Shown one piece after another: positions 34,601-46,600 of a DNA stretch of 64,000 nt; within the stretch, counting starts at the first letter, position 1; each line of letters begins with the position of its first letter. The stretch covers positions 15,006,501 to 15,070,500 of the forward strand of contig OY727094.1 of assembly GCA_963402885.1 (NCBI GenBank), in the 5' to 3' direction. The stretch is from Antedon bifida (lineage: Eukaryota > Echinodermata > Crinoidea > Comatulida > Antedonidae). The notes under the pieces were generated by a model. That model saw only the letters and a list, made by a program, of their open reading frames with translations, did no database searches and was not told the origin of the DNA. The position numbers were made by a program, and so were the translations under genes.

Positions 34601-37600
34601 TTTACTCAAATCTAAAAGTCCATATTATTAGCTTTTCTATCACGCCACAAGATTTTCATCTTCATTGGATTCTGCCGTTGTCCATTATTTGTCATTATTG
34701 TTTTTTTACCTCATTGTCTTTTGGTCGAAATAATAGACTTTTGAGTAGAATTAAATAAAACTATTTATTATTATTTTACCTGGAACAAACGACGGTTGTT
34801 AATAGTAGCAACATTTAGAAGCACAAGATGATGGCCATCAACATTCAGTTTAACATGCTCATAAGACAATGTAGGCTCAACATCTTCCATTTGAAATTCC
34901 TCAATAAATTTAGTTGCAACACGTTGGAAGAGATCATCTGGAAGGTAGCCATCAAAGTCATGAAAGAGAGAAATAGCACGCTTCTCTTCATATTTAACAG
35001 CCTTTGTATCATCACGTTGGGGCTTTAGGCGAGAAAGAACATAGAACATTCGTCCAACATTCTATAGAAACAAAAATGGAAAATGAGTCCTAGATAGAAT
35101 ATATGAACAATTAATTGAACTAAAATTTTAAATAAAATGTAAATACCTCTTTACTCCTTTTTTCACACATTAACCCAAAGGTTTGCATGAGAGACACAAA
35201 GAAGATAATCATCTCATCTGACTCATCCTTCCAAATATGCTGCAACAGTCTTTCATCTAGTTTGCCCCCATTTAAATTTCTCCAAAGCTGTTTCAGAGAT
35301 GGCTAAAAAACATAAAAGCACAAAAGTGCAACAAAGTAATTATTATTCTTCTTGTCAGTACAACCTCTCTTTTAAGAAAACCTTATTGAAGCTTACTTGT
35401 GAAATGAATGAGAGGCAGATTAACACCACGGCTAACCTCTATTAAGGGGACACTTTGTTGGGTCTTCTCTTAAACCTTATTGAAACTTACTTGTGAAATG
35501 AATGAGAGGCAGATTAACACCACAGCTAACCTCTATTAAGGAGACACTTTGTTGGGTCTTTCCTTAAACCTTATTGAAACTTACTTGTGAAATGAATGAG
35601 AGGCAGATTAACACTATGGCTAACCTCTATTAAGGAGACACTTTGTTGAGTCTTCTCTTAAACCTTATTGAAACTTACTTGTGAAATGAATGAGAGGCAG
35701 ATTAACACTATGGCTAACCTCTATTAAGGAGACACTTTGTTGAGTCTTCTCTTAAACCTTATTGAAACTTACTTGTGAAATGAATGAGAGGCAGATTAAC
35801 ACCACGGCTAACCTCTATTAAGGGGACACTTTGTTGGGTCTTCTCTTAAACCTTATTGAAACTTACTTGTGAAATGAATGAGAGGCAGATTAACACCATA
35901 GCTAACCTCTATTAAGGGGACACTTTGTTGGGTCTTTCCTTAAACTTTATTGAAACTTACTTGTGAAATGAATGAGAGGCAGATTAACACTATGGCTAAC
36001 CTCTATTAAGGGGACACTTTGTTGAGTCTTCTCTTAAACCTTATTGAAACTTACTTGTGAAATGAATGAGAGGTAGATTAACACCATGGCTAACCTCTAT
36101 TAAGGGGACACTTTGTTGAGTCTTCTCTTAAACCTTATTGAAACTTAGTTGTGAAATGAATGAGAGGCAGATTAACACTATGGCTAACCTCTATTAAGGA
36201 GACACTTTGTTGAGTCTTCTCTTAAACCTTATTGAAACTTACTTGTGAAATGAATGAGAGGCAGATTAACACCATGGCTAACCTCTATTAAGGGGACACT
36301 TTGTTGAGTCTTCCCTTAAACCTTATTGAAACTTACTTGTGAAATGAATGAGAGGCAGATTAACACCATGGATAACCTCTATTAAGGGGACACTTTGCTG
36401 GGTTTTCCCTTAAACCTTATTAAAACTTACTTGTGAAATGAATGAGAGGCAGATTAACACCATGGATAACCTCTATTAAGGGGACACTTTGTTGGGTCTT
36501 CCCTTAAACCATTGAAACCTGTGTGGCAGATATTACATTTTTATAGCTAAACTCATCACACTGAAAAAAATTACCACAATGTTTACGTCTGATATTCACC
36601 AATGATTGACACCACTCAAAGAAGTAAAGTTTGCTAACCTGTATGCTGGGATCTATAACTGTGATGATTGTTTTAAACTTGTCAACTACTCCCATCAAAT
36701 CTATAACAATTTTTTCTTTGAGGATCTTGTCATCTGGGTAGAACAGGATCTCACCGATGTCGTGCAAGTACTCAAGAAACAGTTTTCTGTCAGTTATCTT
36801 ACAACGAGCAAGTAAATCATTAATCTAAAAGGTAAATAAATATCATAATGAAAAATGTAACGAAAAAAAAAAGTTGATTAATTACAAACTGATAAACATT
36901 TGTTGAAGATTCACCATAAACAGTCAATTAACACAGGCAGAAAAGCAGGGATTACTGTTATATTACTATCAATAACAAACTTGTATCCCACACAATTTCA
37001 AATGTAATGAGTTTTTTTTTTACTTTAAAGGCCAGGTGCGGGCAAACAATTTCTATTGATCATACATTCCAATAATTATCGATCTATATGTTTCATATTT
37101 TTTGAGATTTTATTTGTGTTACACGAGCTTGTTGAAAATAAGCACTTTCTTATCAGTGGGGGGATAGTTCAAATTACACAGTAAAATCTCTATTCTTTTG
37201 TACACAAGTTTTGTAAATAGAGAGTCATTTTAAAAAGCTATGAAAAATAAACGGTGTGGTAAAAAATGTTATCAGATGACTAAATATAGGTAATATAACT
37301 TGAAAATTACATTTCTGGTATTTTTATTCAACTTCAGATTTTTATTTTCATGCTATAGCAAAAATTATCCACCGTATATCCACCGTATATCCACCATCTT
37401 TTTTCACCGTCTAGGGAGTCACCAGACATGTTATTACACTAGGTTAACTACCTAACTACTGAAAAAAAGTCTTCCTGGTTTTTATGGAAGAATTTTGCCA
37501 AATTTTGTATTTGACCATATTAAGGGAAATTCATATTTTTTCGTCTTGATTTCTGTTACAAATATTTGATTTATGTACAATTGACCAAATATTATATTTA

Positions 37601-40600
37601 AAATTTATGCCTGTACCTGAGCTTTAATTAACACCATTCAATGCAACACTCAGAAAAACAGGGTTTAATGCTTTAATGTGATTTTAAGAATAAACAAATT
37701 TAATGTTATGTTATGTTATGTTAAACATTAAAAGACACATTCATCAATCAATCTGTTAAAGATATTTATTCTAACCTCAGATGTTGGTAGATATAGTTTG
37801 GCTTTTCGTAACTGTTGTATTTCCAGAAGTACTTGCAGCCATTTGATTGGCAAAGTAAGAATCATCATCTGGACTAATTTTTGTATTTGGAGAATGATTT
37901 TAGAAGCACCGCTCTTTTCAAATGGGACACTGTTTTCAATGGTAAAGAGCTCTCCTTGATACACCATGTCCTCAAATGGTTTTCCTTCCAGGGCTTTCCA
38001 AAGTATATTCTCTATTTCCTTTACCTTAAATAAATAACATCATATTGGAATTATACTTATGTCAGGGGAAGATTTAGAGTGTGCCTAGCCAACCCCAACT
38101 CCTTGTGTAAAGTGCAAAAAGTGTTTCATTTAATTTATGTTACGCATTTACTTACCCAGTGTACATTGTATAATTATACCAATATAAGAAAACAAATTCA
38201 AAATGTGTGCTAAATCATAGATATTTGTATAACCTTTAATTTGTTTTATTATATCCAAATGAAAGATAAAATTAAGTTAAGTTAATCAGTTAATCATAAG
38301 CCAGCACAGTACAGTAGTATGCTCATGACATGACGTATAATACAATCATACATGATTGCCAATGTTAGTGATGAAACTACATATTGTTTCCAATGAATTA
38401 ATGACAATATACAATTTTGTACTGTTTAAAAGGAAATGTGATGACATATGTACCCTTTGTTGTCTTTCTTGTTCAGTTTTACCAAGGCTCTCATAATGTG
38501 TACCAATCAGCATTATCTTGTTATTTTGACCTTTTCTTACATTTACAAAAACTGAACGACTCCAAAACAGAATGAAGTCAAGATTTGTCATTCGATGTTC
38601 ATACAGTTTTCCCTAAATAAAAAAAAATGAACAAAATTTACATTTTAAATTCTATGAATTCTAGTTTGAAACATTGTGGCAAATTATCTATTATTATTAT
38701 TAGCAGCACAAATTTATATAGAAAAACAACACTATCATGGAAGTGGAAATAACAACAATCATATATCAGGCATCTGCTATTAACAACACTATCATAGAAG
38801 TGGAAATAACAACAATCATATATCAGGCATCTGCTATTAACAACACTATCATGGAAGTGGAAATAACAACAATCATATATCAGGCATCTGCTATTAACAA
38901 CACTATCATGGAAGTGGAAATAACAACAATCATATATCAGGCATCTGCTATTAACAACACTATCATGGAAGTGGAAATAACAACAATCATATATCAGGCA
39001 TCTGCTATTAACAACACTATCATGGAAGTGGAAATAACAACAATCATATATCAGGCATCTGCTATTAACAACACTATCATGGAAGTGGAATTAACAACAA
39101 TCATATATCAGGCATCTGCTATTAACAACACTATCATGGAAGTGGAAATAACAACAATCATATATCAGGCATCTGCTATTAACAACACTATCATGGAAGT
39201 GGAAATAACAACAATCATATATCAGGCATCTGCTATTAACAACACTATCATGGAAGTGGAAATAACAACAATCATATATCAGGCATCTGCTATTAACAAC
39301 ACTATCATGGAAGTGGAATTAACAACAATCATATATCAGGCATCTGCTATTAACAACACTATCATGGAAGTGGAATTAACAACAATCTGCTATTAACAAC
39401 ACTATCATGGAAGTGGAAATAACAACAATCATATATCAGGCATCTGCTATTAACAACACTATCATGGAAGTGGAAATTACAACAATCATATATCAGGCAT
39501 CTGCTATTAACAACTCTATCATGGAAGTGGAAATAACAACAATCATATATCAGGCATCTGCTATTTGCACAGTTTGTGTTAAGGTAAAGGATGACATGAA
39601 GGAAACATTTTATTTATGTACAATTACATAAACATTTGAAACTTGTAAAATCTACTTACAGTTGTTGGATCACGAACTTTAGCTGGGGCATTAAGACCTT
39701 CATTCAGGTTAAATACCACACATACAACAGCATAAGACACCATGAATATCTAGTAAACATAATCATAATAGTCAATATTACAAACTGTTTATACACATGT
39801 GTCAGTATACTGGCACAACTGATTATTTGATACTTTTGTTTTCCTCACAAAGTGCATGTTCACATTGGAAACATTTACAATCTTAATCATTGGTTTAATA
39901 AATAATGAATGTTTAATATCACATTCTTTCTTTTCTATCTCTCTCTGCTAATAATACATTATATTACATCAATTAATACTATTTTACTTAAAGTCTCCCA
40001 AAACTGGACACCCTTTGGCTGGCAAAATATGTCTGGGTTTACAGAAATTCTGATATTCCAAATGTATTTTTAAAGGTAAAACAGAATTTGGAACTTTTGA
40101 CCTCAATTCTGGTTTTGGTTTAAGGTAATCAGAGACTAGAGACTAAGTTGATTGTATTCAAATTAAATGAAGAATAAAATAATTTATAATATTGTAATAA
40201 TAATAATAATTGTATTTTATATCTGATACTGACATATTGTACTATATTAGATCCACATTTTTGTAATACCTTGGAGGAAGATTATAGGTTCTTAACTTCA
40301 AATCAAGTGAGCAAGCTTTTTGATTTCAGTGCTGATATTGTAACAAGGCCAAAAGACAAAGTATACATTGAAACTAACAGAAGCTCAGAAGAAGGCATGT
40401 ATATTGAATATTGACGGCAAAACTAATCTCTATTAATAAAAATTAAATACACCAATAAAATTTACCCGTTGTATCACATGGTAAATTGGTTGACCACCAA
40501 AGTCCCAGATATTCATAACAAACTTGTTGCTATCCACTTTAGAGTCACCACCTTCTCTTGCAGAGCGAAGTTTGCTTACAAATTTGTTCCTGAACCCTTT

Positions 40601-43600
40601 AGGAATTTCTGGTTTTTCTTCATACACTGGTTCTGTTGTGATAAAACACATACAACAACTTGCATTAGGTCTCATATGTGATTACCAACTATAACTTTTT
40701 TATTTAAAGAAAAAGTATTTCCAATGCAATATTTAAGTATTCTAAACCTTATCCTTTCCAATCAATAGTTTAGTGATGAGTTTATTTAACCACATTGTAC
40801 TGCAAGTTGAATAGATTACACAGCAGTGTCATACAATATACAAATATTAGTATTAACTGTCAAAGTAACTTGCAAGATAATATATGTTCATTAGCAGACA
40901 CTGATGATTATGATTAAATTTCCGCTCCTTTAATCATTTCAATATTTAGCACTTTAGTCTTTATTTCTGATATCATTAATATGTATGAACAGCAAAATCA
41001 AACACATTTCAAAATAAATATTTACCCTCTTTTTGTGGGCTTGGCATTGGATTTGTTCTTTTTGATGTTTCACCAGATTTGGCTTCCTGTTTTGATGTTA
41101 ATGCTTCTGTGGGGTTTTTCTCTTTCTCAGGTCTACTTTCTGAAAAATGTGTTAATATAATTAAAGATGCTACCTTGTTATAAATAGCATAATGTATTAA
41201 CATTCATCATTATGCTTTATAATCAAATTAACTTGGCAAGAACAAAGTTTAGTGTAATGAATCATTTGTTGCCGATTCCAACCTGATCCAATTTGCCATC
41301 ATTATTATAATATGTGTATCTTTTGCATTCTCTATTTGAATTCAAATGTCACAGAAGTAATCACAGCAAAATGTTGTATAAACCTCTCTTTTATCCACTT
41401 CTATATTAAATTTATTTTAAAAAATCTCTTTTGTACCAATTTTATATTGACTGGTATTTTGTGCCTTTTATATTTATACTTTTAAATTTATTTTACAGCA
41501 GATTACTGAATTGAATTTCATTAAAATCTTTTACCAGATTTTGTTTCCTGCTTTGATGGTCCTGCTCTTGGTGTGTATCCTTTTGTATGGCGTGGACTTT
41601 TCAACATTTGTTTAACTGTGACATCAGTGACAGCATCCTGATACATGTCTAAAGCTTTTAAATTAAAAAATGTTAATAAAATCATGTATATATTATTTTA
41701 TTTCTTACACAGTTACATACCTTGAAACTATTTTTATGATGTTGTTGCAATAATTTAAAAACTAATTTATCCTCAAATTGAATTTAAATAACGTGTATGT
41801 TTATATGGTAGTGGTTTTCTCCATGCATTTATGAAATATCAAAGTGTGTGCAAGAACTAGTCACAAATTGTCAGCAAATATTAAACCTAGAGTGTCTTTT
41901 AAATTGAATTACAATGACATGATATAAGAACAACAATTATTTGGTAAAAAAAATAAAAAACAAGTTGTGACATGACAGTGCATGAGTCAGGGGTGAATTT
42001 TAAATTTGGAGTGGAGTTGTGGCTTGGTGGTTATGGTGCTTGGCTACCAATTCAAGGGTCCTGGGTTCAAGTCCTGTCATATGTCAGGATTTTTTCTAAT
42101 GACAAATTACAACTCCACTCCCAAAGACTTGTAATAAGACTTTGTTTATGTAGAGCATCTTGTGTATGTTTGTCTTGTGAACATGATTGCTACCTTTAAG
42201 AAGAATAGTGAATTAATTCGCTATGGTTATCTTTGGCAATTTGCCTAAATAATTATAAAAAATAAATAAATCATCTATTTTGGTTGCAGCATGTATCTGA
42301 ATAAAGTGAATACTTACAAGTATCCTGCGTTGTTTCTTTCAACATTTCTTTGTTACTGGCATCTGGTGTACACACCGTTGTTTTCACCATTGCATCTGTT
42401 ATTATATGCAATGGATTAAACCTATGACAAAATGACATTATATAATTATAAAAGAATGTTTGCATTAATAATAAAACAGAAAATAATTTGATGGTATACT
42501 GCAATTACATTGTTTTTACGTTGCATTAAAATCTTATTTTAAACCCTCAACATACCAAGAACACTAAAGGGCCAAATACTTCAACAATCAAACAATAATT
42601 TTAATAGTAAATTTTAATCAACTATATTCTTACTCTTTTACATTGTGATATTTAGATTATTTATATTTAGATTATGAGGATCCCAATAAAAATAAGATAT
42701 TTAAGCTATTTTGGCTAGCTATGTGTATGGGTGACCGGAATACAAGCTTTACTTTGATGGTCACTCTCATCAATATTTGCTATGTATTTTGATATTATTT
42801 TATGGTGAAATAAATTGAAACTATTCAGGAAAAATGTTTCAAATGTCTTATTCTTGTAATTATACAGTAACAACTGTATGTAACAGTGGTTAAATGTAAT
42901 AGTTGTAATTGATATAAAGTATGCTTACTGTTTTCTTAAAAGAGAATTGATAGTAGAAGTTTTTCCAACATTCTCAAGTCCTACAAAAATAGTTCTTCCT
43001 TGATTAAACTCTGTTTGTCCTTCTTCAAGTGCAGTTTGAAATGCTTTCACCGCATCAGGTCCTCGTGCCAATATCTCCTCTGGAACATGCACATCTTAAA
43101 AACAAAATATAAGGTACAATAATTATTGTATAACTTCCTGATTGTTTGTATACTACTGGATAGCAATTAATACTCTTTATAAAATTGAACAGTTTAATAT
43201 GCACTAAGAATGTCTTATGAATACCTCAATCATTACTTGAAATAAATTAAGGTCATAATAGCAGAGTACAAAGATTAAGGTATACTCTATATAGAATAAA
43301 ATACTTCAGCAATTCGTCACAAAAAACAGATACTGATTTTCATCAAATGCAACAATTGGTTTGATAAATATGTGGTACTAATAAGGTATATGCCAACACT
43401 TAAGCTTATAAGCCGATGCTCACAAATGCGACCAAAATTTAGATGTAGACATTTCTGCATATTCAAAAGTTTTTTCATTTATTATTATAAACACACAGAA
43501 TATTGTTACAAAGCCTTTAAGAACCTTATAAATTAGAGAGTTCAGTCATTCTGAAGGCTATCTTATGGTTTTATTTACTTACTTTCAATTTTATCAGCCA

Positions 43601-46600
43601 CATCTTTTTCCTCAGCTTTCCTGAGTGCTGCAACAAGTTCTGAACGCATGGACTTCTTAGTAACCTTAGCCTGCCATGCATCCAACATGTCATAAGTCCT
43701 TCCAGAAATGTTTCTATCTGGTAGTTCAAATGAATTTATATCTTCTTGTGTCATTCCAAGATTAGCTGCTATTATTTTCCATTTATTGTTGGCGTTATTG
43801 GCAATGTATATTAATTCTTTGGTTGTAATATCTAAATAAAATAAAATATAAATATTATACTGTTTTTAAAATATTCTAATAAATCCTAAAATATTAGTAT
43901 TTTGTTAGTTTGATTCCATCTACCCATCTCAATTTCTAGATCTAAATTACCCAAATGTAATTTTGTGAAATGTTGACTTTGTCTATAGTTGTTTTATAAT
44001 TTGTAAATAAAATAATAGTTCAATAATGATAAACTATTTATTTTCTAAAAAAAAAATACTTTTTTATATTTCTTACGTAAAATAATATTTAAGTAACTGT
44101 TACAACCAGTTTATTTATAGATATTGTGAATACCAAAATCTCCATAACAAATAGAACATAAAAGATAGCTAATGTTATAGACCAAGATTAATTTTTTAAT
44201 TCATTTTTTTATTGGAAACAATTATAGCCCTATTGTGGGGCATTGAAATTGAAGAATATTCATACCTGACGATGTCATTTCGATGTAAGGTAAAGGTCCA
44301 CCTAAACAAGTAAAATGAATGTGTATATCAAGCTTTTCAGTGCAGAATTACAGATTGGAAATAATTTAGGATATAAAGGACAAACATATTTTTAAATTAC
44401 CTTTGGGACCAACATGTAGATATTTATAACAGAATTAGTAGCACACAAAATAGAAGACAGGATAAAATGCACAACTGAAACCATATTACACATTGGCATG
44501 CCATGAAGTACCATACGCCTTGTGTTAGATAACAAACCTAACGCTGCGAGTCTGAACATACCCTGTACCAACTGTGTTGAGATGAGCCGCTATTTGAATC
44601 AATCTACTTTTTTTTTTATAAATCATATTTTTTAATTTGTTTGATTATATGACTGACTACAAATACTACAGGATAAAAAGTGATCATTAATTCTATTTTT
44701 AGAAGTTCATGCTTTTATTTGAGGCACAATGTGTTTTTTAACTTACCATTCAAAATTGCAAGTATTTCTGTTTTTTTCTGTTCACCATCGTATTTATCGC
44801 ACACATTTTCATTATAGATATCAGATGCAGACATTCCATTCTGACAATCAAAGTGTTTGTGATTTAAAATAACAATATTAGCAATTCTAGTTATAAGCAT
44901 AAGTTATGATACATCCCTCAGCTACTCTTTTAAAAAAAATTAAAAAATTCAGCTTAATTTCATAATTTGCAAGAACATACTAAACCAAAAGATAAGCCAA
45001 ACTAAATAATACTAATAGGTAAAATAACCCTGGCCATTAAAAAAAATCAAATTATGACAAATATATTTCATAATAGTTATGCAAATTCCAGATATTTCAA
45101 AGGTCAATAACTTTACTATTGGCCATATCTTGGAAAAAATATGCCACTGGACTAAATCTACTTCCACTCAGTGCGATTTTATGCATTAATATCACTAAAC
45201 TCATTTTCCACGATATTTTTCCCAGGGTGCCGGACACGTTAATCCAAAGCACGATGTGAAATCAGCTGAAATATAATATTTATGGGGTTTTTGGGCCAAA
45301 ATCATTTCATAAGCCATATAATAACCACACATGCCATTAGATTTAAACTAATTAAATACATGCTCTGAAAATAAATCATTTTTGGTCTAAATCATGTAGC
45401 TTACTAATAGTCCAAAAGTAACCTGCAACTGAAATAAATGTTATAATGATGAGCAATTGAGAAGATAAATTTAATATCAAATGATATGTCAACTATAATT
45501 TAAAGAAATATAGAACAAATACTTAATGTAGTTTCAATATTTATATTATATGTATTTATTTATATAACGTATACTTCAGTTTACAGTAAAATATGAGACT
45601 AAAAGTAAAAATAATGGAAGCATGCTGTTTAAACAATTCAATTTAGATTTACAATTTAACAATACAATGTGAATACTGTAATGAAAAAATAAAAACGAAA
45701 TGTTACCGTAATAACTATAAATATATACTATATTCATTTTAATATTTCTGTAATTAATCATTCCATCAAACAAATATACAGGAACATGTGAGGAGGTGGA
45801 TGGGCAATAGACTGTTCGAGGGTCAGACAAGAAGAAAATAGCCTGTAATATTTTCAATGATAATTCTCCTGAGGACGATCAAAGCATATTGATCGAAACG
45901 TCGAGAAACTCAACAGTTTTTTTCAGAACTAATATACATGGTGTACTGCAAACTTGATATCAACAGATAATAATAAAAAAACCTTTTTGTTTCTATTTGC
46001 TATATTTTATATAACTTTAAAAAAAAAGAATAGAACTAAACTTTATTATTAAAATAATTGCATTGCAGTACTTAATAACAAACTAACCTTATTTGTCTTG
46101 CAAATGTCCATACGTCCTTCCTGTATGAAGAACACAAAGGCATTTTTGTGCTCTTCATAAGTAAGCTTTGCTCGAGCAATTATATGCAGAGCGTTGTCTC
46201 CATTCTTGAAAAAAGTGAAAAAAAAAACAAAGTGCACAAGCTGTACTAATACTGTGAATATTATATTTTGATTGTACATACAACCCTTTAGTAAAAACTC
46301 TCCAATTTCATTTACGAAACATGGATGATTTATAAATAATATAATCAAAACCTACTGAATGTTTACCATTACTTATCTATCATTTGATTGATTATATTGA
46401 TTGATTATATTTACTGAATACAAAAAGAGCATATTTATTTAGCAAGATATCTGGAGAGAAAAAACCTTTTCATTTAAAGGACATATTTCTTTAGTGAAAT
46501 TTCAATATACTTTGCAGACGATAAAAATGGTATACTTGGATATCAGTTATACTACTTTATGATTGATTCAGATTCAGATTCAGATTCAGATTCAGATTCG

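Noticed and set aside
36504-36638. Continuation of the COR exon past its donor (VSKLYFFEWCQSL)
   Set aside because: The GTTAGC donor at 36638 joins the next COR exon in phase with conserved sequence; the read-through frame has no COR similarity.
38737-39631. 219-codon repetitive frame as a gene
   Set aside because: It is the 57-bp tandem array, antisense in a ROCO intron.
35380-39631. CRISPR-like direct repeats
   Set aside because: Units are contiguous minisatellites without unique spacers, in introns of an animal gene.
42010-42090. A functional tRNA gene
   Set aside because: A and B boxes are present but no cloverleaf with acceptor stem pairing was seen; the A/T-rich tail fits a SINE.
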